Shown in pieces: positions 1-9,456 of a DNA stretch of 64,000 bases. This DNA is from Pirellula staleyi DSM 6068 (GTDB lineage: Bacteria > Planctomycetota > Planctomycetia > Pirellulales > Pirellulaceae): the NCBI GenBank assembly GCA_945900945.1, contig CAMDKL010000001.1, positions 81,515-145,514 on the forward strand, read 5' to 3'. A program made the translations under genes and the position numbers. The notes beneath the pieces are model-generated. The model ran no database searches and had not been told where the DNA came from. It saw only the letters and a list, made by a program, of their open reading frames with translations. Within the stretch, counting starts at the first letter, position 1; each line of letters opens with the position of its first letter.

Positions 1-367
1 TGTTTTCGAAAATATTCAGGCCGCTTCGCTTGGTCTACCTGCATCCAAGCGGATGACGAATTCCAAAGTGGAGCAATTATTGGAGCAGTTTGGGCTAGAA
101 AGTCGCAGCCGTCACACTCCATCGCAATTGAGTGTCGGCGAACGCCAGCGTTGCTGCATCGCGAGAGCGTTGCTGAACGACCCCAAACTCTTGCTTGCGG
201 ATGAGCCAAGCGGCAGCCTCGATGAATCCAATGCTCGGATCGTAATGCAAGAGCTTCGTCGATTTTCACAGAATGGAGGGGCCGTTTTGTTAGTAACGCA
301 CGATTCGAGAGCTGCACAATCGGCGGATCGGATCGTTCAAATGCAGAGTGGGGTTCTTACATGCTAA
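1..367 (+). CDS. ABC transporter ATP-binding protein, LolD/MacB-like, 5' truncated by window edge
   Basis: Frame is open from base 2 (VFENIQAASLGLPASKR upstream of the listed Met). Signature LSVGERQRCCIARALLNDPKLLLADEPSGSLD plus H-loop VTHD. Confidence 0.85.
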   Translation, partial: VFENIQAASLGLPASKRMTNSKVEQLLEQFGLESRSRHTPSQLSVGERQRCCIARALLNDPKLLLADEPSGSLDESNARIVMQELRRFSQNGGAVLLVTHDSRAAQSADRIVQMQSGVLTC

Positions 368-1983
368 TTCGTCAGAGACGAGCCCGTCTCAATTTCCAAG
401 TTTTTCTCGTCGCGGCACTGCTTGCGTCGATCGGGCTCATTGGTCTGCTTGTGTTTGGCAACCCTAAAAGAATGGCCTCTAAGCGGGTTGTCCGGACGAT
501 TCAGCTTTTAGCTGCTGCGGGACTTCGGGAGCCTATCGAAGAGATCGCTGGCAGATATGAAGCGGAATGCGGAGTGAAAGTTGATATTCAATTCGGCGGC
601 TCCAATTCTCTGCTAAGTCTGATTAAGGTTGATCGTTTGAGCACGCCAGACTTGCTTTTGGTCGCAGATGAGTCCTACACGCAACAGGCGGTTGAAAGTA
701 ATCTTGCAAGAGAAGTTTTGTCCATCGCTGTGCAGCGGCCTTGTATCATTGTGCAAAAGGATTCAGCCCTCCAAATTAGGTCTGTGGATGATCTCATTGT
801 GTCAGGCAGAAGGCTTTCGATTGGAAATCCCGATCAGGCAGCTATTGGCAAAGCGGTCCGTGAAGCATTGAGAAAAATTCCTACAGCCGACGGGAGCAAT
901 CAATGGCAGAGACTTGAATTGCAAGTTTCACAACACGGTGTTTTCAAACCGACTGTGAATGAAGTTGCAAATGATGTTCGAATCGGAGCCGTTGATGCCG
1001 GCATAGTTTGGAACGCAACGGTCGCTTCACCCGCCTTCAAAGAGTCCCTGCGTGTGATCGAGCTTCCTGAGCTTTCCTCGGAGTCGGAAATCGTGAGTAT
1101 GGCTGTCCTCTCAAGTTCAATACAACCGACGGAGGCGTTGAAGTTTGCTCGATATGTTTCAGCAAGAAACCGAGGGCTTGAAGTGTTTCGTTCCCATGGA
1201 TTGGAGGTGAAAGAGGGAGATGACTGGGCTGTCCGACCTGAGATCAATTTCTTTTGTGGGGCGGTCAACCGTCGCGTTATTGAGCCCATCTTGGAAAAAT
1301 TCCAGGAGAGAGAGGGGGTAGTCGTGAATACGGTCTACGACGGTTGCGGCATTTTGACCGGACGGATGAAGACCATTCAAAACCAAGATCAGTCACTGGG
1401 GTTTCCCGATCTCTACATGGCGTGCGATCGATTCTACCTCGACAACGTCAAGCAATGGTTTCAAGAGGATATTGATATTTCCGATATTGAGATTGTCATG
1501 GTGGTGCCAAAGGGTGCGACCTTGATTTCTAGTCCTATGGACTTGCTGAAACCTGGAATTCGAGTCGCGATCGGCCAGCCTGATCAATGCACTATTGGCG
1601 CTTTAACCAAACGAATCCTCGATCGCGATGGCATTTATGAATTGCTGATGCAGAAGCAGCTTGATCCAGGTGAGACAGTCGTCGAAAAGTCGTCGTCCGC
1701 TTTGCTAGTTCCGGATGTGCTCACCGGCCATGTCGATGCGGCGATCGCATACCTTTCCGACGTGATGCCGAATCGTGAGAAAGTCGACATTGTTCATTTT
1801 CCGGCTGGAAATAACGTCGCGGTCCAGCCACTGAGTGTTGCCAGTAACAGTCGACACAAACAACTTTTGCGCCGGTTTTACGACGCGGTTTATCGCGAGG
1901 CTACTTCGTTTGAATCCAAGGGTTTTCACTTTCGGCAGGGGGATAAAGCTGTTTCGAGTTCAGAACGGAGCGTTGCGGAATGA
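361..1983 (+). CDS. Membrane-anchored substrate-binding protein with two tandem ModA-like (PBP type II) domains
   Basis: 540 aa; N-terminal TM segment; internal repetition of PBP features (IQLLAAAGLREPIEEIAGRYE.../INFFCGAVNRRVIEPILEKFQE...; RLSIGNPDQAAIGKAV/RVAIGQPDQCTIGALT). Confidence 0.85.
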   Translation: MLIRQRRARLNFQVFLVAALLASIGLIGLLVFGNPKRMASKRVVRTIQLLAAAGLREPIEEIAGRYEAECGVKVDIQFGGSNSLLSLIKVDRLSTPDLLLVADESYTQQAVESNLAREVLSIAVQRPCIIVQKDSALQIRSVDDLIVSGRRLSIGNPDQAAIGKAVREALRKIPTADGSNQWQRLELQVSQHGVFKPTVNEVANDVRIGAVDAGIVWNATVASPAFKESLRVIELPELSSESEIVSMAVLSSSIQPTEALKFARYVSARNRGLEVFRSHGLEVKEGDDWAVRPEINFFCGAVNRRVIEPILEKFQEREGVVVNTVYDGCGILTGRMKTIQNQDQSLGFPDLYMACDRFYLDNVKQWFQEDIDISDIEIVMVVPKGATLISSPMDLLKPGIRVAIGQPDQCTIGALTKRILDRDGIYELLMQKQLDPGETVVEKSSSALLVPDVLTGHVDAAIAYLSDVMPNREKVDIVHFPAGNNVAVQPLSVASNSRHKQLLRRFYDAVYREATSFESKGFHFRQGDKAVSSSERSVAE

Positions 1984-2897
1984 GCGATTTCCCTGATTTG
2001 AAGAGTGGCTTGACGGGAGATGAAAAGCGAGCATGTAGCATCACAATTGCAAACCGCGCTTTTGTCGTTTCTTTCGTTCTAATAGGCGCTACGTATATCC
2101 TTTTGATTTTGGGAATGTTGATAGCGGATGGTGCGTATGTGTTCGAGCAATCGAAGAGCAAGGCCAGAAAATCTCCCCACTTTTGGGCGTCGATGATGTC
2201 TGACAATCCGATTGCCGTTTCGCTTCGCGATCCCAAGATTCAATATTCGATATGGTTGAGTATGATATCGTGCACGTTAGCAGCCATACTGAGCGTCCTG
2301 TTTGCGGTCCCGCTGGGTTATGTTCTCTCGCGCATCCCATTTCGAGGTCGCAATTTTGTCGATGCATTCTTAGATATCCCGATCGTGTTGCCTCCTCTCA
2401 TCGTTGGTCTGAGTCTGTTGATCTTGTTTCAGTTTGCACCATTCAAGTGGGTTGCACGCAGCATCGTCTATCAAATTCCGGCGGTGATTCTTGCTCAGTG
2501 GGCGGTATCTTGCGCTTATGCAGTTCGAACGATGAAGATGACTTTTGATCAGATCAATCCGCGATGCGAACAGGTTGCCATTTCGTTAGGATGCTCGCGT
2601 TTTCAAGCTTTTTCTTGGGTCACATTTCCTGAAGCGAGGCTTGGTCTGCTCACCGCGTTTACATTGGCTTGGGCGCGCTCCCTGGGTGAATTTGGACCGT
2701 TATTGATTTTTGCGGGTGCAACGAGAATGAAGACCGAGGTACTCTCCACCAGCGTTTTCTTGGAGATGAACGTTGGGAATATTGAGGGTGCGGTCGCGGT
2801 TTCGCTACTGATGATATTTGCTTCGATTGTTGTGTTGATGATCACACGTTATGCGAGCAATCCGTCAGCCGATGGAAAGGCTGCCGTTCTGCCATGA
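1980..2897 (+). CDS. ABC transporter permease, ModB/CysTW-like
   Basis: Multi-TM; EARLGLLTAFTLAWARSLGEFGPLLIFAG resembles the ModB EAA loop region; 4-nt overlap with upstream gene. Confidence 0.85.
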   Translation: MSDFPDLKSGLTGDEKRACSITIANRAFVVSFVLIGATYILLILGMLIADGAYVFEQSKSKARKSPHFWASMMSDNPIAVSLRDPKIQYSIWLSMISCTLAAILSVLFAVPLGYVLSRIPFRGRNFVDAFLDIPIVLPPLIVGLSLLILFQFAPFKWVARSIVYQIPAVILAQWAVSCAYAVRTMKMTFDQINPRCEQVAISLGCSRFQAFSWVTFPEARLGLLTAFTLAWARSLGEFGPLLIFAGATRMKTEVLSTSVFLEMNVGNIEGAVAVSLLMIFASIVVLMITRYASNPSADGKAAVLP

Positions 2898-3601
2898 TTT
2901 GCTTGAATGACGTTTCAGTTCACGCCGGTCCATTTCGTCTGGAAGGAATCCATTTAGTGATTCCCAGCGGCGACTACGCCGTGCTGATGGGCAAGACTGG
3001 AGCCGGAAAGACTTCGCTACTGGAGGCGATCATCGGATTCAAGGCGGTAACGGCGGGAACGATTTGTCTCGCAGGTCGCGATGTCACACGTGAGAATCCA
3101 GCTCTCCGTGGAATTGGATATTTGCCACAGGACGGCGCCCTCTTTTCCACTATGACCGTCGAAGAGAATCTTGCGTTCGCATTGCGAGTTCGAAAAGTAG
3201 ACAAAAGGCGGATTGTCTCTCGCGTAAGAGACCTAGCTGAATTGATGGGGATCGGTCAATTGTTGTCTCGTAAACCTCATGGTCTCAGTGGCGGAGAACG
3301 TCAACGTGTAGCATTAGGCAGAGCGTTGGCTTTCGAGCCATCGATTCTGTGCCTGGACGAACCGCTTAGCGCACTGGATTCAGAGATGCGGGAACAGATT
3401 TTGCAACTGCTCTTGACTATCAAACGGATGAAAGGGGTTACGACCCTTCACGTGACCCATGACTTAGGCGAAGCAGCTCGGTTAGCAGATAGACTTTTCC
3501 GATTGGTCGATGGCAAGGTGGAAATCGCAGATCCGATACCAGCGAGGGAAGTCCATTCTCAAAGGGAGGTACAGCCAAGTGTTGATCCATGTTCGATTTG
3601 A
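2894..3601 (+). CDS. ABC transporter ATP-binding protein, ModC-like
   Basis: Walker A GKTGAGKTSLLE; signature LSGGERQRVALGRALAFEPSILCLDEPLSALD; 4-nt overlap with permease. Confidence 0.87.
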   Translation: MICLNDVSVHAGPFRLEGIHLVIPSGDYAVLMGKTGAGKTSLLEAIIGFKAVTAGTICLAGRDVTRENPALRGIGYLPQDGALFSTMTVEENLAFALRVRKVDKRRIVSRVRDLAELMGIGQLLSRKPHGLSGGERQRVALGRALAFEPSILCLDEPLSALDSEMREQILQLLLTIKRMKGVTTLHVTHDLGEAARLADRLFRLVDGKVEIADPIPAREVHSQREVQPSVDPCSI

Positions 3602-3857
3602 CTCCCAAGTGCGACGATTGGCAGGCTGCAATAGGATTTCCATCGACGTGAATTCCTCTACCTCGTTGGAGCAGATAGTTCAACAGGTAGCAAAAGAGGG
3701 GACAGAACAATTGCGTAGTACTCTATTAGATGACCAGCAGTCCCTTCGATCGTCGATTCTAGTGTTCTTGGATGACGATCTGGTTGCCAAGGATCAACCG
3801 CTCGTCTTGCGAGAGGGATTGGAATTGACTCTCACTACCTTGATTTCGGGCGGATAG
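3579..3857 (+). CDS. MoaD/ThiS-like sulfur carrier protein
   Basis: Small ubiquitin-like ORF ending in ...TTLISGG. The GTG start at 3579 has an SD-like AAAGGGAGGT at 3561-3570, so the listed ORF start at 3510 is probably too early. Confidence 0.75.
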   Translation: MLIHVRFDSQVRRLAGCNRISIDVNSSTSLEQIVQQVAKEGTEQLRSTLLDDQQSLRSSILVFLDDDLVAKDQPLVLREGLELTLTTLISGG

Positions 3858-3859
3858 AA

Positions 3860-4660
3860 ATGTCGCAGAGTATTCAAGGTCGCGATGACGCAGACGGACT
3901 CCCTGCTCTAGATGAGCTGGATCGTTCCGTATACGAGTGGCAGATGTGGGCCGAAGGGATCGGCGAGCTTGGTCAACGCAAGCTGAAGTCGGCAAGCGTT
4001 TTGATTTCGCGCGTTGGCGGGGTTGGCGGAACGGTTGCGTTTCAGCTTGCAGCGGCTGGAGTGGGCAAAATCATTCTTGCGCATGCTGGTCCCATCAAGC
4101 AGAGTGATTTGAATAGGCAATTGTTGATGACTTACGATCGGATTGGTCAATCGAGGGTCGAAACAGCTAGAACGCGTTTACTGGCCCTCAATCCGCGGTT
4201 AAACGTTGAGATCTACGATGAGAATGTAAGTGAACAGAACGCGGAAGCGTTGGTGCGCAATGCGAGCATCGTAGTCGACTGTGCACCTTTGTTTGAGGAG
4301 CGTTTCGCAATGAATCGAGCCATTGTAAATCAAGGTAAGCCGATGGTGGAATGCGCGATGTACGAGTATGAGGGGAGTTTGACAACAATTTTACCCGGCA
4401 CCACGGCATGTCTTGCATGTTTGTCGCCGATCGCACCGACGGCATGGCGTCGCGAGTTTCCAGTCTTTGGCGCTGTCGCGGGGACGGTCGGATGCTTGGC
4501 AGCCATGGAGGTCATCAAATTGATCACGGGAGTGGGCGAAACGCTTTCTGGCAGCATGCTGGTAATGGATCTAGCAACGACGACTTTTTCACGCCGCAAG
4601 ATCCATAAGAATCAAAACTGCTCTGTCTGCAAAGATTGCGAGCAAAATTTTACCGACTAG
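3860..4660 (+). CDS. HesA/MoeB/ThiF-family adenylyltransferase (E1-like)
   Basis: GGVGGTVAFQLAAAGVGKI, SDLNRQLL, two CxxC pairs (CLAC, CSVC); directly follows the MoaD-like gene. Confidence 0.87.
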   Translation: MSQSIQGRDDADGLPALDELDRSVYEWQMWAEGIGELGQRKLKSASVLISRVGGVGGTVAFQLAAAGVGKIILAHAGPIKQSDLNRQLLMTYDRIGQSRVETARTRLLALNPRLNVEIYDENVSEQNAEALVRNASIVVDCAPLFEERFAMNRAIVNQGKPMVECAMYEYEGSLTTILPGTTACLACLSPIAPTAWRREFPVFGAVAGTVGCLAAMEVIKLITGVGETLSGSMLVMDLATTTFSRRKIHKNQNCSVCKDCEQNFTD

Positions 4661-5637
4661 CCCAAACCAAATACTGTGTCCATTTCGGCCGAGATGCGTT
4701 TCAGTTCGGCAGCATCGCCACCGCCGACCTCCGCAGCACACCATCCGAAAAAATTAATTTCTTTCAGGGCGTTACGGACGTCTGCGTAGTCGATATCACC
4801 TTCCGAGATTCGAGCCCATTTGTCTTCCGCACGGTTGAATCCCTTGATGTCCAGCTTAAAGACTCGTTTGCCCAGTTGACGGATCCAGTCGCCCATGCTG
4901 CCGTACTTCCAGTGGTTGCCGATGTCGAACTGCATGCCGACCCAGGGTGAATTCAGTTCATCAACATATTTCACATACTTCGCAGCATTCTGAGTGTGAT
5001 CGCCCGCATGGTTGTATAGAAACTCATTCCAGACATTCTCGATTACGATTTGCACGCCTAACTGGGCTGCAACGGGTACGGCCAGCGAGATGTTTTCAAT
5101 CGACCGCTTCCAGATTTCATCTTCTTTGCCATCCTTTCCGTGACCAACGACCAGCAACACCGAATGCCCCCCGACGGCGTGAGTATCACGGATTGCGGTC
5201 GTCAAGGATTCCAATGCTTTTGCTCGCACATCAGCGTTGGGATCCGTGTGACGAATATTCCAATGAGTTGAGTTTACGGTTCCGTCCACGGGCAAGCCAC
5301 TTTCCGCGACGGCCTTTTTTGTCTCTTCGACGTTCATACCGGGAGCGTTCATTTCAATGCCCTCAAAACCGGCAGCTCTCACGGCCTTGAATTTGTCAGA
5401 CAGTGAACCTGGCACCTTGACCATACCGAACTTGAGAGTCTTCCAGAGTCTTCCCTTGAGGCCATCTTCTGCTGACGATGTTGATCGTGTCGCAACAGGC
5501 ATTGCCATCAATCCATTCGCATTATTGATAACCGTACTAGCTCCAATCGCGATCGAAGATGACTGGATAAAATTTCGCCGGGTGAAGAAGGAGTCAGCAT
5601 TCATTAACAAAGATCCTAGAAAGTGGGGTGGGAGCAT
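4657..5637 (-). CDS. Sugar phosphate isomerase/epimerase (xylose isomerase-like TIM barrel), Tat-like signal
   Basis: RRNFIQSSS leader; TIM-barrel motifs EGIEMNAPGMN, VIENVWNEFLY, MQFDIGNHWKYG, DIKGF. Confidence 0.8.
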   Translation of the reverse strand: MLPPHFLGSLLMNADSFFTRRNFIQSSSIAIGASTVINNANGLMAMPVATRSTSSAEDGLKGRLWKTLKFGMVKVPGSLSDKFKAVRAAGFEGIEMNAPGMNVEETKKAVAESGLPVDGTVNSTHWNIRHTDPNADVRAKALESLTTAIRDTHAVGGHSVLLVVGHGKDGKEDEIWKRSIENISLAVPVAAQLGVQIVIENVWNEFLYNHAGDHTQNAAKYVKYVDELNSPWVGMQFDIGNHWKYGSMGDWIRQLGKRVFKLDIKGFNRAEDKWARISEGDIDYADVRNALKEINFFGWCAAEVGGGDAAELKRISAEMDTVFGLG

Positions 5638-5793
5638 CGCTGCATTGATTTTTGGTATGCACAGGCAGACCGTTCCATGCTAGCTTCCACAGCAAGTTGC
5701 GGCTAGGGCCGAAGCCTATTGTTGCGGCAAGGTTGCGGTACAATATGTCTTAGTTGCCTTTTATCGTCGTCGGAATTCAAAGGAGAATTGAAA

Positions 5794-6234
5794 GTGTCGC
5801 CTCAGGAAAAAGCACTCGCGTTGGACATCAAGTTTACCAAGCAAGAACCCGGGTACTTGGCTATGGTGGTCAAGACCGGAAACCTGCTGTTCACTTCAGG
5901 CCATGTAAGCGACATGAAAGGGAAGCTTGGCGCAGGAGTAACCGTCGAACAAGGGAAAGTCGCTGCTCGCGAATGTGCCGTGAAAATATTGAATTCCGTT
6001 TGGAACGCTCACGGTACGCTCAATGGCTTACGAGTCCTAAAACTACTTGGTTGTGTAAATTCGACTTTAGAGTTTCACGAACAGCATCTCGTGATCAACG
6101 GGTGCAGTGACCTGTACCATGAAATTTTCGGAAAGACCGGCGATGGATACCATGCCCGAAGCGCATTGGGATTCGCTCAGATTCCAACTAATTCAGCGGT
6201 CGAAGTCGAAGCAATCTTTGAGATCAAAGGATAA
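5794..6234 (+). CDS. RidA/YjgF-family protein
   Basis: NLLFTSGHVSDMKG, LLGCVNSTLEF, ARSALGFAQIPTNSAVEVEAIFEIKG. GTG start with AAAGGAGA upstream; the listed TTG at 5719 is probably too early. Confidence 0.82.
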   Translation: MSPQEKALALDIKFTKQEPGYLAMVVKTGNLLFTSGHVSDMKGKLGAGVTVEQGKVAARECAVKILNSVWNAHGTLNGLRVLKLLGCVNSTLEFHEQHLVINGCSDLYHEIFGKTGDGYHARSALGFAQIPTNSAVEVEAIFEIKG

Positions 6235-6317
6235 CTTCTTGTTGATCACCACTAATTTGAGGTGAGGAAATTCATTTCCGCATTAAGGTTTGTGCGGCTC
6301 TGTTCATCGCGATTGAC

Positions 6318-7100
6318 TTGCTAAAAGTATCGCGAGTCCTTTTCGCGAGCCGATTTGAAATCTATTCCGATCTAGGCTGTTTGCTGCTCTTAATGACAAC
6401 GACTTTTTGTGCTTATCAAGTGAGTACGCATCACGGCTCCGCTGTCACACTTCGGCAGTACACCTCTTCATGGTTACTTATTTTTTTCTCGTTAATGATG
6501 ACAGGTTGGTCCTACCATCGAATTCAGATACGTAGTTTAGGGGTCGATTTTGTGGGAATGTCCGATACTGTTCCTGGTGTGGTTGAGCTGGATAACCATT
6601 CCTTGGCTATGACGGATACGGGGACAAATATTCCGCTCTATCGATTTGCGACGGACGAAAGCCGTTTCGAAGAATACGCATCGTCGTCGGAGGACAGATT
6701 TCGCATCTTCGGCAATGCAATGATTTATCGCGAAGATGCCGACAAGATGGCTAACTGCCACGGATGGGTTTTCACCGATGGCCGATTTCTTTTGAAGGGG
6801 AACGATGTTGACCGAATTCTTTGTGACAATCACTATGTGCTGGTCACCGATCCGAGACCGAGCGACATCGTGATCTATCGAAACGAAATGGGTAGCATTT
6901 TGCACACCGCACTTGTGCAAGGTATTCTGAGAGACGGGACGGTGATTACTGAAAGCAAGTGGGGTATCGATCAACGTTTCCTACACCTTCCTGCCAAGCA
7001 GCCCTATTCGCAACATTTCGAATACTATCGCACTGACCGTCCGAATCACCTGATCAGGATTCGAGAGTCAACATTCTGCAACGACGACTACAACGATTGA
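6318..7100 (+). CDS. Hypothetical membrane protein with possible NlpC/P60-like Cys-His domain
   Basis: N-terminal TMs, then NCHGWVF ... PRPSDIVIYR ... LHTALVQG ... VITESKWG, resembling papain-fold Cys/His spacing. Start uncertain. Confidence 0.5.
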   Translation: MLKVSRVLFASRFEIYSDLGCLLLLMTTTFCAYQVSTHHGSAVTLRQYTSSWLLIFFSLMMTGWSYHRIQIRSLGVDFVGMSDTVPGVVELDNHSLAMTDTGTNIPLYRFATDESRFEEYASSSEDRFRIFGNAMIYREDADKMANCHGWVFTDGRFLLKGNDVDRILCDNHYVLVTDPRPSDIVIYRNEMGSILHTALVQGILRDGTVITESKWGIDQRFLHLPAKQPYSQHFEYYRTDRPNHLIRIRESTFCNDDYND

Positions 7101-7207
7101 TGTTACAGAGGCTGGGAACCGAGTCCCATGACGAAATTGGATCGTACAGCTCAAAAAATATTGGGACGGTGTGGTTGTAGCGAAAGTGCTTCGCAATATT
7201 GAAGCGA

Positions 7208-8557
7208 CTACGACTGGAACGGGGACTTCGGCTGCTGATGCGCAGCGGGTTCTACATTGGCCCAGGCGGAAGTTGGTTCTTTACGTACGTTGCGAAAATA
7301 CTCAGCGATAGTCGCAAGCGCATAGAATCGGTCCTTTGATTTGAAAAGCAACCCACCGACGGCTTCAATGTGCTGGCCAAATTCTCTCGTGGATTTCACG
7401 GGCAATTGCTTGGCACGACCAAATATCGGAAAGACGGCTAGCAAGACCAACATGCCGAGAAAAACCGCGTGCAAAGTGATCACGTTGAGCGGCCAAATCG
7501 TTAGCATCTCAAATCCCTTTTGTTGTTCCGATTTGTCGTCTTTGCGAACGCGAGGATCCTGCCCGCCGGCTAGAAATCCAATGTTCTGCTTCGGAAGCTT
7601 TTCGACCAACTTCTTTGCAATGGTGAGGTTCTGGCTATTGGTCAAGGAAAGGTTGGAGATCAGTGACGAATTCGATAAAATAACGACTCGAGAATTCCCC
7701 CATTTTGTCTTGGTGACTTCCGCGACCAAAGGCCTGCCGTCCATCGTCGAAAGCTGACTCTCCATTTCAGGCACGTCGGACACCGCTAGTGACTTCACAA
7801 ACCCCAACATGGTCGCATCCGAGGTTTGCCATTTCAATTCATACTCTTTCGTGGTGGCGTTGTTGGCCGGTTTGCTCGACGTGTCCTCTGATTCCCAATC
7901 GAATTCTTTCTGAAGACTGGTTAGCGAAACATCGGAATAACCGATTGGGTAGCTGCGAACAAACAGCCTCGCAATGGACGCATCCAGTGCATTTGACCAG
8001 GGCCCTTTCACCTTGTTCACGCGTTCCTCAATCCCATGCGAATGATCAAACACGCACCAGGGGGTAGCGGTCTTGGCACGAAGCATCGACCGCATTCGGT
8101 CCAACGCCGTCAGTTCGATGGCTTGCTGTTGACGTGCCGAGATCGCATCTTGGTACGAGTTTATGCCGTTCGAGAATTTTTCAGCTGATTGGGACCAATA
8201 ATCGGCAGTCGGAGAAAAATCGCGACCGACATAGATCAGCATCCGATCACCTAACGAGAGCCAGCGATCCATCCATGCTATGGTTTCAACCTGATGCGGA
8301 CCGAACGAATCGGGCGACCAAACAATCGCCTTTAGTTTGTCCATCGCTCGAGGTGACAAGGATCTAACAACCAACGTAGTGCGACCATCCGCATTGCACA
8401 GATTGCGAAAAAGCGAAACCGAGGCCGGACTGACTTTCGCATCCGACCCCTCGCTCAAACCGTATTGCGTGCTCAATGAGTTGCGGCACCCAGAAAATAC
8501 CGTAGCAGCACAACACCAAGCAAACAATAATGCGATGTTCTTGACACTTGAAATCAC
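7208..8557 (-). CDS. DUF4350-like membrane protein
   Basis: Signal/lipoprotein-like N-term, central GATase-like region, TM, C-terminal segment (FGQHIEAVGGLLFKSKDRFYALATIAEYFR). Sits in an RDD/SpoIIM/DUF4129 operon. Confidence 0.7.
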   Translation of the reverse strand: MISSVKNIALLFAWCCAATVFSGCRNSLSTQYGLSEGSDAKVSPASVSLFRNLCNADGRTTLVVRSLSPRAMDKLKAIVWSPDSFGPHQVETIAWMDRWLSLGDRMLIYVGRDFSPTADYWSQSAEKFSNGINSYQDAISARQQQAIELTALDRMRSMLRAKTATPWCVFDHSHGIEERVNKVKGPWSNALDASIARLFVRSYPIGYSDVSLTSLQKEFDWESEDTSSKPANNATTKEYELKWQTSDATMLGFVKSLAVSDVPEMESQLSTMDGRPLVAEVTKTKWGNSRVVILSNSSLISNLSLTNSQNLTIAKKLVEKLPKQNIGFLAGGQDPRVRKDDKSEQQKGFEMLTIWPLNVITLHAVFLGMLVLLAVFPIFGRAKQLPVKSTREFGQHIEAVGGLLFKSKDRFYALATIAEYFRNVRKEPTSAWANVEPAAHQQPKSPFQS

Positions 8558-9456
8558 TTAACCCTCGTTGCGTTTGTAGTTTGGCTGGCGTTAGGCTTCG
8601 AATCGATTTGTTTTAAGTAGGCATCAAAGGCTGGGACCTGTTGCCAAATGCTTTCGAATGCATCTTGGCTCAAGGCATGTTTTCCAAAGAACGCAAACTC
8701 AAATGCCAAAATTAGTTGGTTGGTAAAGCCTCTTAAATTGTCACGTTCTCGCAATTCTCGCAGATAGACACGATTCGTTTTGCCCCGTTCCAATCGAATG
8801 CAACGGGCGCTATCCATTTCGACGAGTGCATGGCTGAACAGGTAGACGATGGCTTTTGAAAAATCACCGGAAGCCCGATATCTCTCGGCTTGAGCGAGAA
8901 GTCCAACCATGGTTTGCTCTACTTCAAACGGCAAGTCTTTCATTTTGGATTTTTCTCTTTCCTGAACGGACAACGCTGTCATTTTCCTAACGCGCTCTTG
9001 GAATCTCACGCCGTATTTCATGACAATAAAGCCGACAACTAACAACAGGCTTATCAAGCTGACGATCAAAAGGATCTGCCAACCGCGAAAAATCCAAGAG
9101 AAAAAATCACTCACTGTCAGGCGAAGAGAGTCCCACCAGTTGGATGAGGAGGTTTGGACCGGCCCAGAGATAGAACGATGCCGATCCGCTACGTCGATGG
9201 ATTTGCTACTACGGATTGGGCGTACGGTTCCGTCATCAGAATCGAACCACACGGAGTGATTGGATCGATTGATAGTAGAGCGGTCTTGGTCGCCAATCTT
9301 GGCTCTACCAGGAGCGTCCTCTTGGCCGGTTAAAAAAGCATACGCCACAGGGCCGTAGTCGCCAGCCTCAGGTTGGGAAGCATGCAGCGAAACTGCGACT
9401 AAGCAAGGGCAAAGCCAGACTATAACCACTGGGAGCAGCATGGAGGAACTGGTCAT
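8554..9456 (-). CDS. DUF4129 domain-containing protein
   Basis: TM followed by YRASGDFSKAIVYLFSHALVEMDSARCIRLERGKTNRVYLREL...FEFAFFGKHALSQDAFESIW; 4-nt overlap with the upstream gene supports the start at 9456. Confidence 0.75.
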   Translation of the reverse strand: MTSSSMLLPVVIVWLCPCLVAVSLHASQPEAGDYGPVAYAFLTGQEDAPGRAKIGDQDRSTINRSNHSVWFDSDDGTVRPIRSSKSIDVADRHRSISGPVQTSSSNWWDSLRLTVSDFFSWIFRGWQILLIVSLISLLLVVGFIVMKYGVRFQERVRKMTALSVQEREKSKMKDLPFEVEQTMVGLLAQAERYRASGDFSKAIVYLFSHALVEMDSARCIRLERGKTNRVYLRELRERDNLRGFTNQLILAFEFAFFGKHALSQDAFESIWQQVPAFDAYLKQIDSKPNASQTTNATRVK

